Assembly (NCBI GenBank): GCA_013202895.1
Contig: JABMPR010000099.1
Coordinates: forward strand, 1-49,011
Direction: 5' to 3'
DNA length: 49,011 bases
Origin: a bacterium
GTDB lineage: Bacteria; Fidelibacterota; UBA8477; JABMPR01
How positions within the stretch are numbered: the stretch's first letter is position 1; each line of letters opens with the position of its first letter. The notes beneath the pieces are model-generated. The model had not been told where the DNA came from and made no database searches. It worked only from the letters and a program-made list of their open reading frames with translations. Positions 41,367 to 49,011 of this stretch are shown in pieces. The position numbers and the translations under genes were made by a program.

Positions 41367-44300
41367 TTACCCCTTAATCTGGATGTTTACACCAAATTGA
41401 AAATCTCCAATTTTCTGTTGGCCTGTTGTTCTCGTATTCGTGATGCGGTATTCATATGAAATGTTTCCAGAGACCTTATCAGTAAAACTATACTGAATCG
41501 TGGGGCGAGCGGAAACAGATTCGGAATAGGTGCCATCACCAAATTCAATGCCTTCTCCACTTTCATTGCCTATGAAATTCTGTTCATTGGTATAAGCAAT
41601 CTCCATTCGAAAATCGATATTATTTTCAAGATATTTATCTTCCATCATCGGTAGGGGGATATTCATGCCGCCACGGTGAGAGTATGAGACACTGGCGTTT
41701 AAAGATTGATTGGATGTCTGATTTGAAGTGATCAATTCAGCCACACTGATGGAGTTTCTAATGTTTTTTGTCAGGCTATAGTTCAGAGAGCCATTTATAT
41801 TCTTTTTCCCCTGAATGCTGAGTCCGATAAGCGGCGAGAAGGACACTGAATATGTTTCCCCCGTTATAATTCCCTTTTCCTGGTTCACATTCTTTTTGCC
41901 GGTGTAATTCATGTCCAGGCTGGCTCCGGTAATAAATTTTTTCAGCCACTCTATCTCCTTTAAACCTGAATACCGTAAATTAAAAGAGGGGAATGGAAAC
42001 CCGGTAGCACCAAAGGAGCGCGTTTCATTTTTTGGGACACCGAGAAGTCGGCCACTGGGTAGATAGTCGATTTTTGTTTTGACCACCTCACCCTGACTTT
42101 TATTTGCCAGACTGTTGTTTAGCCCCAGATTAAAGGTCAATTTTGAGGTCAGGTTTTTAGTGAGCTTTATTCCGGACCGCAGGGTCAAATTTATGTCATC
42201 TGCTGTAGCTCTGGGATTCGTGGCATCTGGATGATTCAAAAACAAGCTGTCCAAAAATAGCCCGGTTCGATATCCGTAGCCCACATCACTTATTTCCATT
42301 TCCCTAGCCACCAGTACCAATGAATCAGGTATGCCGGTCGTGTCTCCAGCGCTGGTTACCCACATGGAGTCCAGAGAAGCGATTTGACGCAGGTTGTTCG
42401 TGCGCCTGCCCTGTGTGACACTCATGGAAATCGGATCAATCCGGTCCAGCGTTTTATAAGTGAAATCCAGTATGTCTGACAAACTCAATCCTGTTGTGGA
42501 ATCTTCCGCTTCCTCTTTTGAGGAAGTTTCAGATGCATCCTCTGATTTCTCTGCTTCCTTTGCTCTGCCACGACCCCTTGCAGGTTGTCCAGCCTTTTGT
42601 TTACTGCCTGAGCCTTTATCATCTTTTGGCTTATGGATAAAACCAAATATCTCTGAGACTGTCATGGACATGTTTGCGGTGGTGTTGGCACTGACGTTGA
42701 GATCCAAACCAGGTTGATCAACATTTATTTTGTCAGTAGCCGAAAAACTGGAGGAGTAGGAAAATGAGGGAGAGAACAGCTTCAGAACTTTGGGATTCCA
42801 ACTCAAGCTATATGTTTCTCTGTAGTTTCCCAAATGTCCAAAGTCTGCCTTTTTAATGATATCCTGTTTTCGATTTTTTAAACTGTCCAAATTGTTGGCC
42901 ATGGTTGCGTTAAATTTTGCGGATACTGTGCTTATCGGGCTCCAATCAATATTGAAACGGCGGCTCATTGAAAGTTTGTGTGTAGGTTTCAACGGGATTG
43001 AATTCGGATTGCGGAATACGCTGGAAGATTTGTCCTCAACCATAGAAGCATCAAAGCCTATATTACTGGGTAAGAAACCAATTTCTGTGTTTGCCATGGC
43101 CTCCCCCACAAGCGGTATGGATTCCATAAAAGCAAAGGGTGCCACAGTGAAATCTTTACCCAAATTTATTTTGTAGGAAAAACTTCCATCGGTTTTCTCA
43201 GATTTCTGCTCCTTTTTTTGAGCGTTTGATGCCAGACTGTTTGTTCCACCAACCTTAAAATTAAAGTTATCGATGGTATATTTCGGTAGCCAATGTTCAG
43301 ATTTCACCTTTTTTGAAAGCGAAGCATTCCAACTGTTCGATTCACTCCGATTAGTCATCGTCTCCAGGGTATCCTGGAGTGATTCATCCAGATCAGCGAT
43401 CCGGATATCACTACCAGTTATGTATTTGGGTTGCTTTTTACTTTGGCGATGAGCGAGGGATATGGGAATATTAAGACCCCAACTGTCCGGCAGCAGTTTA
43501 TGGGCTGAGAAATTCCCGCTAATATTTGCTGCGACAGAGTTATCTCCACTACCAAATTGCTGTTGAACATTATGAAAATCTGCGTCATCCTTCTGGATAT
43601 CCATACTGATACTAACCAGGTCGGCAAACTTCATGCTGAGATTAGCACGGTAGGCAGTTGCGCTATTTTTTTCAACATCACTGACACGGAGTTCGTCAAG
43701 CCAGATTTCTCCTGTCATGGGTAGATCAGAAAGATTGGTGAGTCCCGTTTTGAGGATCTTCACGCGGGAGAGTGAGGGCTTGCCCTTAATGGCGATTGAA
43801 CTACCATCTTCAAAATCTCTAGTGGCGTATTTGAAATCTGTAGGTAAATCAGCCCAATATAAGGTGTCATTGTAGCTGCTGTCCAATCCTTCACCAATCT
43901 CAACTGCCTGCTGTATAATAAATACTGAATCTTCCAGCGATAATTTGAAATTGGCCAGATCTGCCATGTTCACTTCAAGGTGATTGCGTTCATCCCAACC
44001 TGGGAAAATAGGCTTTCTGATTTCATAATAATTATCGTCAGTTTCACCAAAGCGAAAGAAAAACTGAAGCATGGATTCGTTTTCCACGACATAGGGCGTG
44101 AAGGCTGATTCATAGCTGCTGCCACGTGTTTCATCCCAACCATGAACGAACATCTTCATTGTTTTATAATGGATCAAGTCCTTGGCTTTTGAACTCCGGA
44201 AAAGCTTTTCTGCCACCACAGAATGCCCATCTGACAGATTGTCGGCACGTATAACCAGAGATTGTTCTTTTGAGCGCAATTGAGTGATTGGATCCAGGAC

Positions 44301-47300
44301 ACCGCTAACGCCAGCCGGTGGAGCTGAATAAGTACCTGGAGCATTAGCATTATAGCGACTGGGATTATCTTCAGTGTTTATAACTGTGACATTCAAGGTC
44401 CCATGAGCCGTATCGGGAACCGGTACCTCAAATCCTTCATATTCTGAAAACACGCCCCGTTCCTGCCAGTCGTTTCCAACGATATCTACCGTGGCAATCT
44501 GCAGGGTGGTTAAACCAGCTGGTAATTCATCCATCCAAAGTCTGGCAAATTTAACCTGCGACCAAAGTGCCAGACCTGGGGCTCCTGCTTCTTCAAACTT
44601 TGCCAGGGGGACCCGGATTAGCTTCCAGCCCGTCTCCGTATTATTGCTGAACCTGGTCCTGCCTACGATATATTCATGGGTATCGTCCGTAAGATCAACA
44701 TCTGCTGTAAAGTAGGCATTTCGTGTATCCAGGGCACCATCATTGTTTAAATCTTCTGTGTTGGGATAGGTTCCGCCTTCGATTTGAAGGTTGCCTTCTG
44801 TTCCATTAATATGACGGTAGCTAATAGGCTGGGAGTTTGGGTCAAATTCATAGCGATCCCAGGAGGGGTGATGATACCCATATAGTGCAATATTTTCAGG
44901 GGTGGTGTAGGGTAGACCATCAATTCCCAGATCCTCTTCTTCAACCACAAAACCATCTCCAGATGGAAATACTTGAGATGGAATATCTTCTGTATCTGGC
45001 TTGCTCCCATAACCTTTCGAAACATTCTCATCCAGGATAGTTACATCCCATTCCTGACCAACTTCCTGCAGATCTTCAGATATATATCCAAGATCTATAT
45101 GCAATCTACCCAGATCACCTTTGACCCATAATTCCAGAAACTTAGATTCACTTTGGTCATAGTAACCGGAGGAGAGAGAGCGCATGATACCACCCCAGGA
45201 TTCTGCTGGAGCCATACTGGAGTCACGTACGGCAAAGGACGAATCCGGGATCACATTCAGAACCAGGATGTCAGTAACATCGTTTTGGGCTTGGGCACTG
45301 GTCTCTTTGTTGGGCCAGATCTGTTTTGTGAGAATGCGATTATAGGGATTGTACCAATAAGTAAATGCCCGTTCTTTGTTGCCTCGAGCTGTTCCATCCG
45401 CCGGAATAGAGGCTGTTTTCCAGGCACCCCGAATAATACTCAATTGTGCTTCACGCCGACTGCCCTCAAAATCATCCAGATAGGCAACCCCAAAATCCCC
45501 CAATTCCTCGTTGACCGCCGTATTGGGATTGGGGATAACCTGGGCAATTTCACCGCTGACTGTAATATTTGATTGCGCATCAGTCTTAATGACAGGCAAC
45601 CAGTCCAACCCTCGAGTCAACCAGGGCAGATCCTTGGTGATTTTGGTGTTAAGATCCCAGATAAAATTTTCCATAGGTTCCTTCCCAACTCGAACCTTTT
45701 CATCGATACTGCTTTTGGAAAAATAAATGGCACTTAATCCGATAAATGAATTCTTGTTATCACCAAACTTCATTTCTGCCCGCGAACCAAGAATTACTTT
45801 CTTATCGAGTTGGAAGAACTCGTTTAATTCATATTTAATTTCCAGATTGGCGCCAGGTGCCAGAGCCGATTCATTCAGGATGATCAGTTGACCCGTGAAA
45901 TAGTCAATGGTGTAATCCTTAGATGCTCCTCTTTCCAGGGGTACATTATTTAAGGTGATTTCTTCTGAACCTTCGATCACATTAAAACCCAGATTAAAGG
46001 TGGAACTCTTATTAGAATAGGTCACATACATGCGAAATTTACTATCCTTGTTATAATCGGAAGTTCCGGGAGCATTATCATAAAATGAATTAGACTGATA
46101 TTCAGGGTAGGCTACCAGGTTTGGATTTCCCCCATTACCCAGGGGCTGCCCTGCGGAGTTAGTCATCCATATATCCTGCCCGGCAACAGCAGTATCAGCA
46201 CGAAATGGATAGAGAAATGGAAAGATTAGCTCACCCCGATATAAATTTAAAATATTCTCATAATCCAAATCCATTATACCATCTGGATCAGGATCAGTAT
46301 CTACGCCTTTGCGATCCAGATCAAATAATTGTAAAAAAGGAGTTCCATCGTCAGCCAATTCTGATTCTTCACCCCCAATCGATCTACGAATCTTCAGATC
46401 AAAACCATCCTTGGTGATGGACGTGGTCTTCAGGTAAAAAACGTTTTTCCATTCCAGATCCCAGGATGGCTGACCAGGCAGGGCATCATCAGGTTTAATC
46501 ATCTTTAATATTAATGTATCTGCGGTTCCCGGGGTTCCCAGAGCGATATTATTTCCCTCTTGATATTGATACATCGGGCTAAATTCAGGGTCATATTCTG
46601 GAACCATAAGATTGGACTGATCCATGTTAGCCGTATTGATAAAGGTGTCCTTATATGCAATAGCCAGTACTTCATTGCTTTGAACAGGCGTATTCATCCG
46701 CAGAACACCCAGGTCTTCATATAACACAAAGTCTTCATCAGGACCCTGTTTCAATTGGATGACTTGCCTGCTTGTTACTGGTTCAGTATCGGTATTGGGA
46801 TAGTCATATATCTTTGCAAAATTGGTAATCTCATCTTCCTGATTATAGCTTGTGTATTTGTAAACCCTGATGTTTTCAACCGAGCGTCCTGTAAGACGGT
46901 ATTGCCCCTGATCGTTAAGCGGGTATGAATTGCGACGATAAAAATGATTGATATAGAAGTAAACGTTGCTGCTACGAGCGTAGTCATCAATTGTTGTTTC
47001 AGAAGATTCTGAATCCCCATTCAAGCTGAGTTTCTCTTTACGACCACGTTCCAGTGAGGCGATGGCTGTTACGTCGACCGGACCAATCTTAGCCAGGGCT
47101 TTCAATCCAAATAAACCATTATTCTGGCCTGAGAACATCGCCAGCCTGGTCCCAGGAAGGCTAAGAGAAATATTTCCGGCCTCAACTCGCTGAATTATTT
47201 CATCTTCGTTACCGTTGTAATAGATTTCCATATTGTTTTCAAAATCAAAATCACGTTCACTATCCTGATCCACCTGGATACTAATACGATCACCAATTTT

Positions 47301-47933
47301 CCCTTCAATTTTAAAAGCTTGTTTCTGTTCAATCTGGAAGGTGTTTGACTGATTCTGGTTGTTAACATTGGTCGTTTTGCTACGATCCTCGCTTCTTATT
47401 TTACCTGTGATGCTTACATTTCCCCGCACTCGTAAAGAGACCCGCTGTCCGGCAATATCAGCCCCGATCAGCTCAAATGATTGGGAGCCATCCGAATCCT
47501 CCTCCGCAGTCAGACGACCTGTAGCAATCTTTTTAAAGAGGTTCTTTTTCTTATAATCCAGGTTTAAACGCACATATTCATCAATTAGAATTACAGTTGG
47601 TATTCCAATGGGCTTTCCATCCATCATTTGAGCCAGGGTGAAATAGGTGGCAGTGCTATCCATTTGAAGTGTGTTTCTTACCGAGCCTATTTTTAACTCA
47701 CTCATGGGTGATGCCAGAAATAGGCTGGTGTCGCTGAAAAACAAACCCCTCTTGGTCTGGTCAAATAATGGAGTTGAATTTAGCTGGTAGAAATCAGCAT
47801 TAATTAAGAAGCCCACACCTGGTGAACGTAACTCCTCTGTTTGACCAAATAGGGGTGGCCAAAGAGTAAAAAGGGATAATATGAGTGCTGCAATCGTTCT
47901 CACGTTGGTTGTTTTAGACCCGGATGTATCCAT
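41367..47933 (-). CDS. sprA: T9SS outer-membrane translocon SprA
   Basis: Protein of 2188 residues, close to family length. The signal peptide ends LFG|Q (Gln31). Characteristic segments include DFYQLNSTPLFDQTKRGLFFSDTSLF, GKIGDRISIQVDQDSERDFDFENNMEIYYNGNEDEIIQRVEAGNISLSLPG, LDDFEGSRREAQLSI, DNLSDGHSVVAEKLFRSSKAKD, GEIWLDELRVSD and SMSRRFNIDWSPIS. In Bacteroidota SprA forms a giant single-chain beta barrel that exports folded CTD-bearing proteins and docks PorV. Around residues 1765-1817 there is a long charged low-complexity insert. No ribosome binding site is evident. It follows rdgB by 35 bases. Confidence 0.95.
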   Translation of the reverse strand: MDTSGSKTTNVRTIAALILSLFTLWPPLFGQTEELRSPGVGFLINADFYQLNSTPLFDQTKRGLFFSDTSLFLASPMSELKIGSVRNTLQMDSTATYFTLAQMMDGKPIGIPTVILIDEYVRLNLDYKKKNLFKKIATGRLTAEEDSDGSQSFELIGADIAGQRVSLRVRGNVSITGKIRSEDRSKTTNVNNQNQSNTFQIEQKQAFKIEGKIGDRISIQVDQDSERDFDFENNMEIYYNGNEDEIIQRVEAGNISLSLPGTRLAMFSGQNNGLFGLKALAKIGPVDVTAIASLERGRKEKLSLNGDSESSETTIDDYARSSNVYFYINHFYRRNSYPLNDQGQYRLTGRSVENIRVYKYTSYNQEDEITNFAKIYDYPNTDTEPVTSRQVIQLKQGPDEDFVLYEDLGVLRMNTPVQSNEVLAIAYKDTFINTANMDQSNLMVPEYDPEFSPMYQYQEGNNIALGTPGTADTLILKMIKPDDALPGQPSWDLEWKNVFYLKTTSITKDGFDLKIRRSIGGEESELADDGTPFLQLFDLDRKGVDTDPDPDGIMDLDYENILNLYRGELIFPFLYPFRADTAVAGQDIWMTNSAGQPLGNGGNPNLVAYPEYQSNSFYDNAPGTSDYNKDSKFRMYVTYSNKSSTFNLGFNVIEGSEEITLNNVPLERGASKDYTIDYFTGQLIILNESALAPGANLEIKYELNEFFQLDKKVILGSRAEMKFGDNKNSFIGLSAIYFSKSSIDEKVRVGKEPMENFIWDLNTKITKDLPWLTRGLDWLPVIKTDAQSNITVSGEIAQVIPNPNTAVNEELGDFGVAYLDDFEGSRREAQLSIIRGAWKTASIPADGTARGNKERAFTYWYNPYNRILTKQIWPNKETSAQAQNDVTDILVLNVIPDSSFAVRDSSMAPAESWGGIMRSLSSGYYDQSESKFLELWVKGDLGRLHIDLGYISEDLQEVGQEWDVTILDENVSKGYGSKPDTEDIPSQVFPSGDGFVVEEEDLGIDGLPYTTPENIALYGYHHPSWDRYEFDPNSQPISYRHINGTEGNLQIEGGTYPNTEDLNNDGALDTRNAYFTADVDLTDDTHEYIVGRTRFSNNTETGWKLIRVPLAKFEEAGAPGLALWSQVKFARLWMDELPAGLTTLQIATVDIVGNDWQERGVFSEYEGFEVPVPDTAHGTLNVTVINTEDNPSRYNANAPGTYSAPPAGVSGVLDPITQLRSKEQSLVIRADNLSDGHSVVAEKLFRSSKAKDLIHYKTMKMFVHGWDETRGSSYESAFTPYVVENESMLQFFFRFGETDDNYYEIRKPIFPGWDERNHLEVNMADLANFKLSLEDSVFIIQQAVEIGEGLDSSYNDTLYWADLPTDFKYATRDFEDGSSIAIKGKPSLSRVKILKTGLTNLSDLPMTGEIWLDELRVSDVEKNSATAYRANLSMKFADLVSISMDIQKDDADFHNVQQQFGSGDNSVAANISGNFSAHKLLPDSWGLNIPISLAHRQSKKQPKYITGSDIRIADLDESLQDTLETMTNRSESNSWNASLSKKVKSEHWLPKYTIDNFNFKVGGTNSLASNAQKKEQKSEKTDGSFSYKINLGKDFTVAPFAFMESIPLVGEAMANTEIGFLPSNIGFDASMVEDKSSSVFRNPNSIPLKPTHKLSMSRRFNIDWSPISTVSAKFNATMANNLDSLKNRKQDIIKKADFGHLGNYRETYSLSWNPKVLKLFSPSFSYSSSFSATDKINVDQPGLDLNVSANTTANMSMTVSEIFGFIHKPKDDKGSGSKQKAGQPARGRGRAKEAEKSEDASETSSKEEAEDSTTGLSLSDILDFTYKTLDRIDPISMSVTQGRRTNNLRQIASLDSMWVTSAGDTTGIPDSLVLVAREMEISDVGYGYRTGLFLDSLFLNHPDATNPRATADDINLTLRSGIKLTKNLTSKLTFNLGLNNSLANKSQGEVVKTKIDYLPSGRLLGVPKNETRSFGATGFPFPSFNLRYSGLKEIEWLKKFITGASLDMNYTGKKNVNQEKGIITGETYSVSFSPLIGLSIQGKKNINGSLNYSLTKNIRNSISVAELITSNQTSNQSLNASVSYSHRGGMNIPLPMMEDKYLENNIDFRMEIAYTNEQNFIGNESGEGIEFGDGTYSESVSARPTIQYSFTDKVSGNISYEYRITNTRTTGQQKIGDFQFGVNIQIKG
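42480..42640 (-). other. Charged low-complexity insert within SprA
   Basis: This stretch encodes about 53 residues dominated by Lys, Arg, Gly, Ser and Glu (KDDKGSGSKQKAG, ARGRGRAKEAEKSEDASE, SSKEEAEDS). It interrupts barrel-type sequence and is probably a flexible periplasmic or surface loop. Confidence 0.7.
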
Positions 47934-47968
47934 TAAGGATGTTTAGAAGGATTAGCTGTGGGTTCTAA

Positions 47969-48580
47969 TTAAGGCAGCTCCAATTTAAAAGCCTGGTGCG
48001 TTTGATTCAAATTTTTTAAAAGTTTCTCAAAAGCCAGTTTACGGTGACTCAATTGATTCTTTTCTTCTAGACTCATTTGGGCATACGTTTTTTGCTTCTC
48101 TGGAAGGTAGAAAATGGGATCATATCCAAACCCAGATTCGCCCTGCCTGCTGGTGGTAATGAAACCGGGTACTTCCCCCAGTGCCGAAACAGTAGCCTCA
48201 CCATCATAAAAGACAGCCATTGTTTGAAATTGGGCTTGTCTTTTATCCTGAGGGACGCCATCTAATTCCGTCAGAATCTTCTGAACATTTTGATCATAGC
48301 TTACATTTTCACCGGCATAGCGAGCTGCATAGACACCTGGTGCCCCATCAAGGGCATCTACTGATAGACCCGTATCATCTGCAATGGTGGGCAAGCCGCA
48401 ATGCTGGTATCCAGCCTTGGCTTTGATGGTAGCGTTCGCTTCCAGTGTATCACCATCTTCGACGATTTCTGCTAGCTCTGGGTAATCAAGGAGTGTCACT
48501 ACATCAAGTGAATATGGTTCAAGGAGTCGAGTCAATTCTTCAACCTTGTGTTTATTTTGTGTGGCTAGCAATAATTTCAT
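47969..48580 (-). CDS. rdgB: dITP/XTP pyrophosphatase (RdgB/HAM1 family)
   Basis: Protein of 203 residues. TQNKHKVEEL at the N terminus, LEANATIKAKAGY, ADDTGLSVDALDGAPGVYAARYAG, GFGYDPIFYLPEKQKTYAQMSLEEKNQLSHRKLAFEKL are all standard for the family. It hydrolyses dITP, ITP and XTP to monophosphates, cleaning the nucleotide pool. It is cytoplasmic and contributes to genome stability. The neighbour 35 bases downstream on the same strand is sprA; rdgB is probably the first gene of that operon or of a promoter serving it. Confidence 0.95.
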   Translation of the reverse strand: MKLLLATQNKHKVEELTRLLEPYSLDVVTLLDYPELAEIVEDGDTLEANATIKAKAGYQHCGLPTIADDTGLSVDALDGAPGVYAARYAGENVSYDQNVQKILTELDGVPQDKRQAQFQTMAVFYDGEATVSALGEVPGFITTSRQGESGFGYDPIFYLPEKQKTYAQMSLEEKNQLSHRKLAFEKLLKNLNQTHQAFKLELP

Positions 48581-48995
48581 GTGTTCAATCTACCAATTTG
48601 CAGTGGATTTGTTCCCCTCACCGTGCTCCTGTTATCAAATATTTCTTTCCCAAGTTTTTGGGATCATTTCGAAGCGGCAAAAATTAGTCGCCAGCCTTTC
48701 TTCAGTCAATGCCAAAGACCGGATTCGCCCACTATCTAATTCCGGCTCTCAAACAACTTGATATGGCTGTCAACACGGTCTACATATGGCTTTCAATAAA
48801 CAGGTGGATTGAAAAACAGGAAAAATTAACAGGCAGAACAGAAGAATAGTGAGGATTAAAATCATTGTCAGGGAGAAGGACCTGTTACCCGGCCCAGATT
48901 CAAGAAGTAAGTGCGACAAATTCATGATTAAAAAAAATGAGGTGAACTGTGATCTCAACTATTTTGCTCTCCGTCGAAAGAAAGGATAAAAAGGT
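48581..48995. other. Intergenic region upstream of rdgB, 415 bp
   Basis: It contains a 6-base-pair hairpin (TCCCAA/TTGGGA, 48648-48663) and a weak CCGGA/TCCGG repeat (48719-48745). A 62-codon minus-strand ORF with one possible membrane segment lies at 48770-48958, but it has no good ribosome binding site. Presumably it holds the promoter for the rdgB-sprA operon and one for the gene starting at 48996. Confidence 0.5.
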
Positions 48996-49011
48996 ATGAA
49001 ATACAATCAGC
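48996..49011 (+). CDS. Start of a plus-strand gene, cut by the window end
   Basis: ATG-AAA-TAC-AAT-CAG is preceded at nine bases by AAAGGA, a plausible ribosome binding site. Only five codons are present, so nothing can be said about function. Confidence 0.4.

Noticed and set aside
48770-48958. 62-codon minus-strand ORF with a hydrophobic segment
   Set aside because: No ribosome binding site, ordinary composition for random AT-rich DNA and no family match; mentioned only as content of the intergenic region.
1-49011. CRISPR arrays, tRNA or rRNA genes, insertion sequences
   Set aside because: No regularly spaced direct repeats, no convincing tRNA cloverleaf and no transposase were seen by eye; a covariance-model scan would settle short RNAs.

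Overview
The window is a 49 kb bacterial chromosome fragment of moderate GC content. It almost certainly comes from the Fibrobacteres-Chlorobi-Bacteroidetes (FCB) superphylum, most plausibly a Marinimicrobia/KSB1/Calditrichota-type lineage. The reasons are a full-length SprA (the outer-membrane translocon of the type IX secretion system, T9SS), four PorV/PorQ-like proteins or SusC-type receptors, three secreted proteins with T9SS-like C-terminal sorting domains, nine lipoproteins, and signal peptides that mostly place Gln right after the cleavage site. No rRNA, tRNA, CRISPR array, insertion sequence or prophage was recognised, so taxonomy rests on protein families only.

Layout. (1) 55-483: small secreted Fn3-like protein with its own terminator. 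(2) 5347-676, minus strand: secreted EEP nuclease/phosphatase, GH31 alpha-glycosidase, DUF4326 protein. (3) 5722-9193, plus: ADP-ribosylglycohydrolase-like lipoprotein, a DEDDh exonuclease lipoprotein with an altered last motif, and a nucleoside hydrolase. (4) 9407-18456, plus: five tightly overlapping genes (lipoprotein, TonB-dependent receptor, PorV-like protein, NHL lipoprotein, CTD-bearing surface protein), followed by an 890-residue OB-fold-rich T9SS substrate. (5) 21357-30325: EEP lipoprotein, GH97, metallophosphoesterase, ENPP-type phosphodiesterase, URO-D-type methyltransferase and GH13 lipoprotein. (6) 30327-34066, minus: Ntn-hydrolase of family C69, a kinase-fold protein and a class III aminotransferase. 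(7) 34247-48580, minus: a nine-gene, largely overlapping operon rdgB-sprA-glutaminyl cyclase-AAA ATPase-prmA-lipoprotein-beta-propeller CTD protein-PorV-like-PorQ-like.

How it fits together. The encoded lifestyle is surface-based scavenging. Alpha-glucan hydrolases (GH31, GH97, GH13) and a set of envelope enzymes acting on nucleic acids, nucleotides and ADP-ribose-like substrates are exported as lipoproteins or signal-peptidase I substrates. SprA with PorV/PorQ-like partners provides the export route for the CTD proteins. The glutaminyl cyclase encoded directly downstream of sprA is the expected enzyme for capping the N-terminal Gln found on ten exported proteins in this window. The strongest leads are this Gln-rule/cyclase link in the sprA operon, the self-contained surface-complex cassettes, and the lipoprotein exonuclease with a substituted catalytic residue.
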